A DNA stretch of 64,000 nucleotides from Dugong dugon (Eukaryota; Chordata; Mammalia; Sirenia; Dugongidae): assembly GCA_030035585.1 (NCBI GenBank), contig CM057472.1, forward strand, positions 88,905,601 to 88,969,600, read 5' to 3'. The notes beneath the pieces are model-generated. The model saw only the letters and a list, made by a program, of their open reading frames with translations. It ran no database searches and was not told the origin of the DNA. This document shows positions 34,883 to 45,267 of the stretch, piece by piece. Within the stretch, counting starts at the first letter, position 1. Every line of letters starts with the position of its first letter. Position numbers and translations under genes: made by a program.

Positions 34883-35964
34883 GGTTGGCTGTAGAGATAA
34901 ATTAACTCTTCTTCAGAGTTAATTTTTTTTCTTTGGGGCTCTCATCCCATGATGGTATATGGGTCCAGGTATTTTTAGGAACCATTCCTAGATAAGAGTC
35001 ATGATGGGCAAAGTTCTCACTCTGCAATGTTCCAACCTCACGTCAATACCAACAGGCCTTCAAAGATGGCCCTTGCTCTACAAGCAAAGAGCTGAACAGA
35101 GCAGGCTGCTGAAGGAATCTCTTATACTTGTGGGTGCATTCCTTGAGTTAATCACAGAGATTAAACCAAATAACTCGAACAATGCACCTGGTCTCCCCTG
35201 ACAACTTTTCTTTCAATGGCAAAAAAGCAATTTTTTCCATAACATAAATAATTAAAAAATACATACTAATGAGATTTATATAATACTGAAAAGAAGGATT
35301 ATGAATAGATAATTATGCTTTTAGGAGATTGACAGATTTCAACCAGTTAAGCCCCAGGGTATGATTATCTCATTGGTCCTGTGCAGTCAGAATAATATAG
35401 AATAAGATGGGGGTGACTGTGAACACCACTTTTTGCCAAAAACTTACATAGAGCAAGCTGTGGATTCAGAAGAGTATGTACAAAATGTAACCTAAGTGGA
35501 TTTCACGCTTATGAAAGATAAGCAGCACCTGGCAGAGCAAGATCCCAAGTTCAAAGCCCTCCACATGCCTACCATGTTGCCAGGCTCCCAAACAAACCAT
35601 GCTCATTGTCTCATCCCTGTACCAGACCTCCACTTCTTGCTCTTTCTAAACCACCAGGAAACTACTGACCTACCTCTCCCTCAGGCCTCCTCTGTGACTT
35701 GTTCCTCTAGCAGATCCTGGTAATGGATTTATGCTCATTGACTCTTACCCCTGAAAGCCACAGGAGCAATATGAGTCTAGGTGGCCCCTTCAGGATTAAA
35801 CCCACTGTCTTAGCTTCAGTTGGGTCAGACTCTAAAAGCATTCTAGAGAAGAGAAAGAGAGAACTAGGGAGGGCACAGGAGTTCTGCTTAAGAGAAGCAT
35901 TTGTTGAGCAAGAAGAGAAAAAAGAAGTAGCAACTGATCAGAAAAAACTCCTTCGTGATAACTA
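34883..35964. other. Non-coding DNA
   Basis: 35560-35720 is cytosine-rich ('ccaggctcccaaacaaacca', 'cctctccctcaggcctcc') and faintly resembles an old mammalian repeat. No gene is supported: the frames 35496-35723 and 35723-35965 abut but share no domain. Confidence 0.45.
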
Positions 35965-36310
35965 ACACTGAATGAATCTGTACTATGTGCCAGGCACTAC
36001 TCTAAGAGATGTTTATGCAGCAACTCATCTAAGTCTCTCAGCAACCTCATGAGATAGATACAACTAAAATCAGTTGCCATAGAGTTGATTCTGACACATG
36101 GTGAGCCCATATGTTTCAGAGTAGAGCTGTGTTCCATAGGATTTTCAAATGGCTGTGATCTTTCAGAGGGAGATTGCCAGGCTCTCTCCAAGGAGCCTCA
36201 GGGTGAATTCAAACCACCTATTTTACAGAGGAGGCAACAGAAGTACAGAGAAATAAAGTCAATTGTTTAAGATTAGAATGTTGGAGCCAAGATTGGAATA
36301 CAGACAGACT
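35965..36310 (-). repeat. MIR (minus strand), split by a SINE
   Basis: Antisense MIR text 'ctgtactatgtgccaggcac' (35979) runs to 'cctcatgagatagatacaac', is interrupted by the SINE at 36068-36215, and resumes with 'acctattttacagaggaggc' (36216) through 'gagaaataaagtcaattgtttaagatt'. Removing the SINE restores a normal MIR. Confidence 0.87.
36068..36215 (-). mobile_element. AfroSINE-type SINE (type B, 5' truncated) in a MIR
   Basis: The reversed tail 'atcagttgccatagagttga' comes first, then 'gagtagagctgtgttccata' and 'gagcctcagggtgaattc', where it stops before the tRNA-derived head. It is thus truncated at its 5' side. It is younger than the MIR that it splits. Confidence 0.88.
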
Positions 36311-36438
36311 TGCTTGATAATAAACTAACACTATCTGAACACTCACTACAGAAAGCAAGTGTTCTATACATGTTCATTATGTGCCAGGCAATTCTGCTAT
36401 ATAGGTGATTACATAAAACAGAATTTTATGTGTGTGTG

Positions 36439-36810
36439 TTGTTGTTGTTGTTCTTGTTAGGTGACATCAAGTTGGCTTCAACTCATAGCCACCTTATGTA
36501 TAACAGAAAAAAACACTGCCTCATCCTGCGCCATTCTCAAAATCGCTAGGTTTGAGCCCATTCTTGCAGCCACTGTGTCAGTCCATCTCATTGAGGGTCT
36601 CTCTCTTTTCCACTGACTGTCTGTCAGTTTGTCATACTGTGGTTGCTTGTGTGTTGCTATGATGCTGAAAGCTATACCACCAGAATCTCAAATACTAGCA
36701 GGGTCACCCATGGCAGACAGGTTTCAGCAGAGCTTCCAGACTAAGACAGACTAGGAAAAGAGTCTGGTGATCTGCTACCAAAAATTAGCCAGCGAAAACC
36801 TTATGGATAT
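36439..36810 (-). mobile_element. RTE copy joining 3' end to inverted 5' terminus
   Basis: 36439-36618 is the antisense RTE 3' end ('ttcttgttaggtgacatcaa' to 'ctcttttccactgac'). At 36619 it joins the sense RTE 5' terminus ('tgtctgtcagtttgtcatac'), which runs to 36810 ('gccagcgaaaaccttatgga'). In twin priming the second cDNA runs to the 5' end of the template RNA, so this junction plausibly marks the true RTE 5' end. About 2.8 kb of internal sequence is absent. Confidence 0.9.
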
Positions 36811-36828
36811 GATGTATGTATACAAATG

Positions 36829-37367
36829 TTGTTAGGTGCTGTCAAGTCAACTCTGACTCATAGTGACCCTATCTACAACAGAATGGTCCTGCACAATTCT
36901 CAAAATCATTGCTGTGTTTGAGTCCATCATTGCAGTCACTGTGTCAATTGATCCTTCGCTGACTCTCTACTTTACCAAGCATGATATCCTTCTCCAGGGA
37001 CTGGACTCTTCTGATAACATGTCCAAAGTACATGAGACAAAGTCTCATCATCTTCTATTCTAAGAAGCATTTTGGCCGTACTTCTTCCAAAACAGATTTG
37101 TTTGTTCTTCTGGCAGTTCATGATACATTCAGTATTCTTCCCGAACACCATAATTCAAAGGCATCAATTCTTCTTCAGTCTTTCGTATTCATTGTCCAGC
37201 TTTCACACGCATATGAGGCAACTGAAAATACCATGGATTTGGTCAAGCACACCTTAGTCCTCAAAGTGATATCTTTGCTTTTCAACACTTTAAGAAGTCT
37301 TTTGCAGCAGATTGGTCCAATGCAATATGTAGTTTGATTTCTTAACTACTGCTTCCATGGATGCTGA
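36829..37367 (-). mobile_element. 5'-truncated RTE (minus strand)
   Basis: A simple antisense 3' portion: 'tgttgttaggtgctgtcaag', 'ttaccaagcatgatatcctt' (36972), 'acaccataattcaaaggcat' (37145), ending near 'actgcttccatggatgctga'. The plus-strand frame 36981-37337 is an antisense artefact. It lies 18 bp from the preceding RTE copy. Confidence 0.92.
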
Positions 37368-37530
37368 TATATGTACATACATATATATAATCTCCTTTAA
37401 TTCCTGCAACAATAGCAAGAGGTAAGTACTATTATGATTTTCACTAATACATTGTCCTTATTTTATATCTGAAGTTCAGAAATGTGAGGTCATGGAACCA
37501 GGATTTAAACCAAGGTTAGAATAAAGGATT

Positions 37531-38205
37531 TTTTCATTTTTTTCCTCTTCACTATTGCCTCTACAAAGTTATAACTCACTAGTCCCTAGAGTGGGTGGGC
37601 TGCCTCAGAAGACATGGAGTGCTGGAGATGGTCAAGGAAGGCCAACATTTTCTTGAAAGTCATTTCTGTCCTCAGGATCTAGGGATATATGCTTATATCT
37701 ATTCACATTTTGTTTTTGTATCTTTCCTGAGTCTTTTTCCTACCTGGCTTTTATTTCCTCTGTCCCTGAGGTTGCACTACTACTTTTTCTTTTTTATTGT
37801 CTCACAATATCTAGGTGCCATGTTTAATAATTATTGTTGCTGCTGCTGCTGCTGCAGCTGAGAAGTCTGGGATTACGGAATGTCCTGAAAAACAAGCCTG
37901 AATTGTCTTCTTACAAAACAGAAACTTCCTTGCTTAGTGTTTTCTGCCCAGAGTGAGGATCACATTGTTCAGACTTGAAATGAACTGGGTGCTCCCAAGA
38001 TAACAGTGCTGTCACACCCATGCATTACATCAGCGATATTTTCTTTCTCTTCAGTTCTGGGCCTATAGGGTGATGTGAGGTTCTAGTATACTAGGAACTT
38101 TGTGATCATTCACAGATGAAAAGTGTTCCATGTTGATGGAAAAGTCATTAGATTCTGAATTCATTATTATAACGGAGTCAGTTTCTCTAGAAGGAAGGAT
38201 GTTAT
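37531..38205. other. Non-coding DNA with a short (TGC)n run
   Basis: A (TGC)n run of about seven units lies at 37836-37856. No gene: the 88-codon frame 37595-37861 ends in a polycysteine read of this run. Confidence 0.5.
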
Positions 38206-38460
38206 AGCAAGTATAATAAGAATTATCTCCTACTCTTTATTGAGCATTTATTATGTCCCACTCTGCTAAGCACTTTACATTTATTACCTCATTTAATGCA
38301 CATACCCACATACATTGAAATATGTGTACAGATCCATCACCAGTTTACAAGTCAGGAAACTGAGACATAGAAAGGTTAAATAACTTGTCCAAGGTCACAC
38401 AGTTATGAGAGGCAGAACTAGTACTTGAAAACATCCATTGGGGAGCCTGCCCTCTTAGCC
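38206..38460 (-). repeat. MIR (minus strand), nearly full length
   Basis: Clear antisense MIR: 'tttattgagcatttattatg' (38236), 'tctgctaagcactttacatttattacctcatttaatg', 'aggaaactgagacatagaaaggttaaataacttgtccaaggtcacacag' (38354-38402), ending near 'gccctcttagccact'. One of the best preserved MIRs in the window. Confidence 0.92.
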
Positions 38461-40203
38461 ACTATCCAACTTGGCCTCCTACCATTCTACTATCTGCACA
38501 GCATCACAAAGTATTTATGGACGCTGCCTGCTAGAGCTTTTATGAGGGTCTTCTGGGTGGAGGTAAATCTCACCTGAGCTGAATTTCAGCCACATCAACT
38601 GCTAGTTCAATATAACATTCACTCAACTAGACACTTAGTGGGTAGGCTCCTACTGTACCTCCAAATGCCATCTTAGGAAATTGAATCCACAGTATATTGT
38701 TTGAGGTGCATCTTCCATAGGAAGTTCCTCTCTTCTAATAAGCTTAAATATTTATGTCTAATTATTCTTAAAAGTATAGTTTGAAGAACTAGAGCAGGAT
38801 CTCGTGTGTGTGTATTTTTAGAACACACTGATCTATTCGTTGTTGTTATTTTGTATGCTGAGCTATTCATTTGAAGGTTATTTTGTTTTATGCCATTCAA
38901 TCTTACCCTTTTAAGGTTTTTAGCTTCAAAAACAGGATAAATAAAATCATTTTAAAAGTTTTGCCTACGTGTTCTTTGCATAAAATAGTTTCAGGTATAT
39001 TTTGTGGCACTGACATTTAAAATTTTATATATAAAAGGACAACACCAGTTAGGTGGAAGTTTAAATATAGAAAAATTAAGACTCCGGAGACAGAGCCAAC
39101 TAACTAAAGATTTAGGGAATCCTGACTCTAGATTGGCTTGAAATGAAAATATTATGGAAATTTTAACCTAAAACTTCCTTAGAAATGAGTTGTCCCATTA
39201 CCCTCATTTCCACATAAGAAAAATAAGGCCCTAGGTGTTGAAGTGACTTATTTGGGAACACGTATGTAGTGAAGAACAGAAATTAGGGCCGTGTTTGTAA
39301 TCCATTCTCAGGCTTTACTTATTCTCACCACTTGCATTTTGTTTCCATTTAGTTTTGTCCCCAACCCTGTTTCCTCACGTCCTTCACCAAATTAAAGTTT
39401 TCATTAAAGAGAGCTCTGGCCTGTTCAGCAAGAGAGCCGCATTCAAGTTCCCCTCAGCTCCTAACTCACTGTGGGACAAAGCATTTCACCTGGCGCTGGC
39501 CTCTATCCTTGGTGTAACTTTGCTCAGTGTTGCCCCACTCTTGTAGATCCCAAAACAAGGGCAATGATTGCACTGCTGATAGATGTATCCTAGAGCACAG
39601 GTCGCATGAACAAGGGACAACTTACTCATTCTGAAATTTACACTTTGGGAAGCCCTTGTATCTCGGCCAGTTACTTTTTTAAGCACCTGGAAGCTACAAG
39701 CAGGTGATGTAACATATTCTCTTGATAACAAGCCAGAGACAAGATTAAATTTTAGTCTCTTCATGGATATTCAGCCAGAAGTCAAACATCACTTTGCCTT
39801 TTTACTGTGGTAATGTAAAACATTAGTGTCGGGTGGCTCCAGTTTATTCGATTGAACTAATTTTGTCTTTGCATAGGAGCTCTTCTATCAAGATAGATCA
39901 GTGGTGTTCATCATGTCAAGGTTCTGAGTAACCAATGCCATATACTATCCTAGAAGCTTCTCTTGCCTTCTTAATGCATTGGAGAGTAGGGGGATTGCTT
40001 TGCAAGTGCCAGCAGAGATTTGCACTTTGTCAAACATACTGTTTCTGGCAGTGCCTGCTCTACATCATGTCCGTAACTGCCACTTGGAATGGCACAGATA
40101 GGCTTGCCAGCTGGCAACTCACCTGCTGGATACCTGTCTGAAACAGGTTCAAACAGCAAAATCAGAGTTAATTTTCAAGTGCAGATTATGCTGACCCCAC
40201 TTC
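38461..40203. other. Non-coding DNA with a MIR trace
   Basis: A MIR piece lies at 39195-39310 (listed). The rest shows no recognised repeat or gene. Frames such as 39486-39764 (minus) and 39935-40141 have no recognisable domain. Confidence 0.45.
39195..39310 (-). repeat. MIR fragment (minus strand)
   Basis: 'ccattaccctcatttccacataagaaaaataaggccctagg' followed by 'tgaagtgacttatttgggaacacg' and 'agtgaagaacagaaattagg' follows the antisense MIR order. Diverged. Confidence 0.65.
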
Positions 40204-40292
40204 CAGCATAAAAAGGTAGAAACCCTGCCCCTGTGAAGAGGTGGCGGGAGGGCAAGGAGGTGTTTCTGGGTGTAGAAATTCTGGCAGGTGAG
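40204..40292 (+). promoter_or_regulatory. Speculative TATA-like box and downstream splice donor
   Basis: 'gcataaaaagg' at about 40207-40217 resembles a TATA box. About 70 bp downstream 'ggcaggtgagtc' (40282-40293) matches the vertebrate splice-donor consensus CAG|GTGAGT. E-box-like CAGCTG and CACCTG motifs lie at about 40117-40135. The spacing would suit a short first exon, but no downstream exon was found, so this may be chance or an unrecognised LTR promoter. Confidence 0.2.
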
Positions 40293-40293
40293 T

Positions 40294-42100
40294 CTTTTGT
40301 TCAATATTATATCTTATTGGCCCATATTTCCAATGTTTTGAGACTTAATAGAATGCTCTAGCAATCTGTGTATTTCAGTAACAAATTGATGGAATAGAAG
40401 GTTTGTTGACTTCATAATCATTAATATTTTTCCTTATTTGGTGATAATATTGTTTTGTTGTTGTTGTTTCACCTGACAGATACCATCAGTTGAATGTCTC
40501 AAAATAAACTGAGGCAAAAAACAACTCATAAATAAAACTTAGGTCTTTCTGTACAACCTTTTCCAGAACAGAGTATCACATCCAAAGTTCAGTAAAAACC
40601 AACTAAGTACTTCCCAAGATTCAATTGGTACATGTGAGATGCATATTCTTCCCTTCCCCCAACAAGTATTATTGTGTATCTACTATGTACCAGGTACTCT
40701 GATAGGCATTAGGGACACAATAGTTGGCAAAACAGATAGCCATTGTCTTCACAGGGCCTAACATTCAGTGAAAGACAATTATGGATCAAATAATCACTCA
40801 AAGATATACAGCAATCAACTGTGACAAGTGCAGCAAAAGGAAAGTATCTCCACACTCTGTAGATAGTGACTTTCCCGGTGGGCCTGTGGGCAGGGAGCTG
40901 GACTCACTCAGTATTCTATGTGAAGGCTGCAATGCTATGAGTTTTCTCCCATCAAAAGAAACAAATGAATATTATATTTAGGTATCCAAACCACCTGCCA
41001 AAAATAATCATATTAATAAAACATAAGCCCCAAAAGAAAAAGAGGATAGGAGCTGAAAAGGGTGAAGAAGAGAGGCAGAGAGATAAATGGACGTGGAAAG
41101 AGTTAAAGAAATAGGAAACTCAGGACAAGATGCTGGAATCAAGTTCCATTGCTCAGGATTCAGAGAATAAGGGAGTGAGGAAGTATGCCCAGATGCCGTG
41201 AGCATGGCAGTGGTGAACAGCATGCTATCAGGCACAAGATTTTGTGCAATCCAGAGGATCTCGCCCAAAGTAAAAGCCTACCTTTGTTTGCAGCTCTGTC
41301 CTTTTAAAACTGGAACATCACTATTCAGCATGCTCTTTGCTCTACGCAATCGCAAGCACTTTAGCCTGCTGCCAAGTGACGTAGCCGGTTTCCAAAGAAG
41401 TTGCCGAATGCTGCTGAAGAGGGGGAAGAATATCTATTGAATTAGTCCTAAACATTGTGAAAGAGGCTGCCTCTCTCAATTACTTTGTCAAGTCACATTA
41501 TAAGCGTATCTCTGATCACATGCAAAGTTTTCCCACAGGTAAGGATAGAACCAAGATCTTCAAAGTGCAGGCACATACCCCCCAGGCCACTATGGACTGG
41601 TCGGCAGCTGCTGAGTGGCCTGCCCTCAGTGAAATTTAGCAGGACAAACTGCTTCCTTGGCCTTTATTTTTGTACTTAGCATGGATTATATTTACACTTC
41701 TTTCCTGTTGATGACGACCAACTTGGATGATCTACTTTGAGATTTCCCAAACAACCTAGGCATACTGATTTGAAAATAACAAATGCATCACTGTATGAAA
41801 ACAATAACACCTTCATTTTCCAAAACAAGTATTTAAGGAACATCTCTATTGATAGCTGGAGGTTGGGTTGATGAGTAAATAACACCATTGGGGGGAATTA
41901 CTCCATTATGGAATAGAGATAAGCTTATATCTCAGCACAGAACTCTACTATGAGCCTTGATTGAGCCTTTTCTGTTTGAGTTCACATGATTAGGGAGCTT
42001 GGCTCTGATGTTTGGAGCTGTCTTTGAGTAACTAGTTATATCAGTACAGTGTCCAGACAAATAATCTAAGAAGAAAGCTGTTTATTCTTAATGCTCTTAT
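40294..42100. other. Non-coding DNA
   Basis: The phrase 'ctactatgtaccaggtactctgataggcattagggacaca' (40679) and the following 'tcacagggcctaacattcag' mark an old mammalian repeat at about 40660-40840. The frames around 41008-41680 overlap on both strands without domains. No gene recognised. Confidence 0.45.
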
Positions 42101-42124
42101 GTTAGATGGTATACTGGGTTAGAA

Positions 42125-43931
42125 ATTGTTGTTAGGTGCCTTTGAGTCAGTTCTGACTCATAGCAACCCTATGTACAACAGAATAAAATGTTGCCCAGTC
42201 CAGCGTCATTCTCACAATCACTGCTATGTTTCAGCCTATTGTTGCAGCCACTGAGTCAATCCATCTCATTGAGGGTCTTCCTCTTTTTCATTTACCCTCT
42301 GCTTTACCGAGCATAATGTCCTTCTCCAGGGATTGGTCTCTCCTGATAACACATCCAAAGTAAGGGAGACGAAGTCTCACCATCTTTGCTTCTAGCTGGC
42401 TGTACTTCATCCAAGATAGATTTGCTCATTCTTCTGGCAAGCTATAGTATATTCAGTGTTCTTCACCAACAACATAATTCAAAGGCATCAATTCTTCTTC
42501 AGTCTTCCTTATTCATTGTCCAGCTTTCACATGCATATGAGGTGATTGAAAACACCACGGCTTGTGTCAGGCACACCTTAGTCCTCAAGGTGACATCTTT
42601 GCTTTTTAACACTTTAAAGAGATCTTTTGCAGTAGATTTGCCCAATGTTACTTACACGTCATTTGATTTCTTGATTGCTGGTTCCGTAGACGTTGATTGT
42701 AGATCCGCGTAAAATTAAATCCTTGACAATTTCAGTATTTTCTCTGTTTATCATGATGTTGCTTATTGGTCCAGTTGTAAAGATTTTTTTGTTTCCTTTA
42801 TGTTGAGGTATAATCCATACTTAAGGCTGTAGTCTTTAAACTTCATCCGTGAGTGCTTCAAGTCTTCTTCACTTTCAGCAAGCAAGGTTGTGTCATCTGC
42901 ATATTACACGTTGTTAATGAGTCTTCCTCCAATCTTGATACCGCGTTCTTCTTCATATAGGCCAGCTTCTTGGATTATTTTCTCATCATACAGATTAAAC
43001 AAGTATGGTGAAAGAATACAGCCCTGACACAGACTTTTTCCAATTTTAAACCAGGCAGTATCACCTTCTTCTGTTCTAACGACTGCCTCTTGGTCTATGT
43101 ACAGGTTCCGCATAAGCACAATTAAGGGTTCTGGAACTCCCATTCTTTGCAATGTTATCAATAATTTGTTATGATTCATACAATCAAGTGGCTTTGTGTA
43201 GTCAATAAAACACAGGTAAACATCTTTATGGTATTCTCTGCTTTCAGCCAAGATCCATCTGACATCAACAGTGATATCCCTTGTTCCACGTTCTCTTCTG
43301 AATCCAGCTTGAATTTCTGGCAGTTCCCTGTGGATGTACTGCTGCAACTGTTTTCAAATTATCTTCAGCAAAATTTTATTTGCATGTGATATTATTTTGT
43401 TCAATAATTTTCAGATTTCATTGGATCACCTTTCTTTGGAATGGGCACAAATGTGACTCTTTTAGCCTGCTAGTTACCTTCCATATTTCTTGGCATAGTC
43501 AAGTGAGAACTTCCAGTGTTGCATCCATTTGTTGAAGCATCTCAGTTGTTTCTTCTCATTTTGAGTGGTGCCACATCAGCAAATGAAAGTCCTGAAAGCT
43601 TTACTCCATCCACGTCATTAAGGTCAACTCCATTTTGAGTAGGCAGTTCTTCCCCAGTAGTATCTTTAGTGCCTTCCAACCTGTGCGACTCATCCGCTAG
43701 CCCTATATCAGACAATGTTTTGCTGCTATCCATAAGGTTTTCACTGGCTAATTTTTTTTTTTTTTTTCAGAAATAGATTGCCAGGTCCTTCCTGTCTCAG
43801 TCTGGAAACTCCACTGAAACCTGTGCACCAGGGGTGACCCTGCTGGTATTTGAAATATTGGTAGTATAGTTTCCAGTATCACATCAACACACAAACCACC
43901 ACTGTATAACAAACTAACAGATAAGTGGTAG
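42125..43931 (-). mobile_element. Internally deleted RTE (minus strand), both termini kept
   Basis: The plus strand reads the antisense 3' end ('ttgttaggtgcctttgagtc') through the RT domain to about 43550, where it jumps to the antisense 5' UTR ('gtttcttctcattttgagtg') and runs to the 5' terminus ('aacaaactaacag', 43909). About 1.3 kb, including the whole endonuclease, is missing at the junction. The flanks GGGTTAGAA at 42116-42124 and 43932-43940 are a perfect 9-bp target duplication, so it is one insertion event. Confidence 0.93.
42400..43550 (-). pseudogene. RTE reverse transcriptase remnant (minus strand)
   Basis: The minus-strand frame 42904-43347 retains RT motif A as CFIDYTKPLD, with the catalytic Asp present (unlike the 25-28 kb copy). 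A stop (TAA where CAA is usual) lies just before the YADD box at about 42890-42902, and further stops follow. The endonuclease is absent because of the internal deletion at about 43550. Domain order and neighbouring 3' end confirm the RTE assignment. It is non-functional. Confidence 0.88.
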
Positions 43932-44535
43932 GGGTTAGAAGGTATCTCCCCAAAATTCACATCTTTCCTAGAACCTCAGAATGAGAACTTATTGGGAAAT
44001 AGGGTCGGTCGTTGCAGATATAATCAAGTTAATATGAGGTCATATTGGAGTAGGGTGGGTCCTAAAAATAATATGACTGGTTATCGTTATAAGAAAAGAA
44101 TAGATACAGAGATACACAGGGAAAATGCCATCTGATGATGAAGGTAGAGATTGGAGTGATGTGTTTACAAGCCAAGTAACGCAAAGGATTGCTGGCAACA
44201 TCAGAAGATAAGAGAAAGGCATGGAGTATATTCTCCTTGAGAGTCTTCGGAGAGACCAGGGCTCTACCAATACTTTGATTTCAGACTTCTAGCCTCCAGA
44301 ACACTGAGAAAATAAATTTCCGTTGTTTTAGCCACTCAGTTTGTGATATTTTGTTACTGTAGACCTAGGAATTAACACGGATAGTAAGGCTTAAGCATTT
44401 TTAGCATATTCAGCATCATGTTAAAATAAATGAATGAAAAAAATGATCACAAAAGAGAAAAAGAGTAATTACCTGTGAATAAAAGAAAATGGAATGTTCT
44501 GGGCATGGTAGTTGGTGGTTGATAGTAAGTTAAAG

Positions 44536-44720
44536 CAATAGTACTCAAAGTGTGGTCCCAGGGCAAGCAGCATTAGACACACCTGGGAACTAGTTAGAAC
44601 TACAAATTCTTAAGCTCCAGCTAAGACCTACTGAATCAGAAACTCTGCAGGGGGAGCCCAGCTGTGACTTAACAACCCTTCCAGGTGATTTTGATGCACA
44701 CTGAAGTTTGAGAATCACTG
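44536..44720 (+). mobile_element. MER5A (hAT-Charlie MITE), full length
   Basis: It reads 'tactcaaagtgtggtcccag' at the left, 'ctactgaatcagaaactctg' (44628) in the middle and 'gtttgagaatcactg' at the right end, with hAT-like inverted termini. Flanks AGTTAAAG (44528-44535) and AGCTAAAT (44721-44728) match at 6 of 8 positions. Length of 185 bp fits the family. Confidence 0.93.
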
Positions 44721-44874
44721 AGCTAAATCATGAAGACTTAAGCACAGGGACGATAAAAAGGAAGACAGATCAAAACATATTTCCCTAAGCAGGACAGATC
44801 TTCCATTTCTCCAGCAAAAGCAATGCTGATCCTTGAGTCTATAAATCATAAGAGTACCTAACAATCTAATCAAT

Positions 44875-45267
44875 GTTGTTGTTGTTAGTTGCCATTGAGT
44901 TGGCCCTGATTCATGACGACCCAATGTACAACAGAATGAAACTTTGCCTGGTTCTGCATCATCTTCACAATCATTGGTATGCTTCAGTCCATTATCGTGA
45001 CCACAGTGTATTCTGAGTGCCTTCCAACCTAAGGGGTTCATCTTCCAGCACTATATCAGACAATATTCTGTTGCAATCCATAGAGTTTTCATTGGCTAAT
45101 TTTTGAAAGTAGATCTCCAAGCCTTTCCCTCTAGTCTGTTTTAGTCTGGAAGCTCCGTTTAAACGTGTCCACCATGGGTGACCCTGCTGGTATTTGAAAT
45201 ACCAGTGGCTACTTTCCAGCATCATAGCAACAGGCAAGCCACCACAGTATGACAAACTGACAGACAG
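44875..45267 (-). mobile_element. Short RTE with 5' and 3' ends only (minus strand)
   Basis: 44875-45008 is the antisense 3' end ('gttgttgttgttagttgcca' to 'gtgaccacagtgt'). It fuses directly to the antisense 5' UTR ('attctgagtgccttccaacc', 45010) and ends at the 5' terminus ('gacaaactgacagacag'). Both parts have the same orientation, so this is an internal deletion of about 2.8 kb, not an inversion. Two or three bases of microhomology (GT) are visible at the joint. It has the form of a SINE-like deletion derivative of the LINE. Confidence 0.88.

Larger units (their letters stand above)
36311..37530 (-). repeat. MIR (minus strand), split by two RTE insertions
   Basis: A left remnant ends near 36425 ('ttcattatgtgccaggcaattctgctatat', 36374). 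A right remnant resumes at about 37389 ('tctcctttaattcctgcaac') and continues 'cttattttatatctgaagttcagaaatgtgaggtca' to about 37510. The RTE pieces at 36439-36810 and 36829-37367 lie between. Confidence 0.72.
42101..44385 (+). mobile_element. MaLR (MLT1-type) LTR, split by an RTE
   Basis: The right part 43941-44385 has MLT1 landmarks: 'tatctccccaaaattcacat', 'gacctattgggaaatagg'-like text near 43993, 'cagacttctagcctccagaa' (44282), the poly-A signal AATAAA at 44312 and 'gccactcagtttgtgatatt' near the end. The left part is only about 24 bp (42101-42124). The RTE at 42125-43931, with its target duplication, sits between. LTR sequence only; no viral gene is present. Confidence 0.83.

Noticed and set aside
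36981-37337. 118-codon plus-strand frame; similar ones at 42386-42712 and 53830-54177
   Set aside because: All three are the antisense translation of the same RTE 3' region, which is why they resemble each other.
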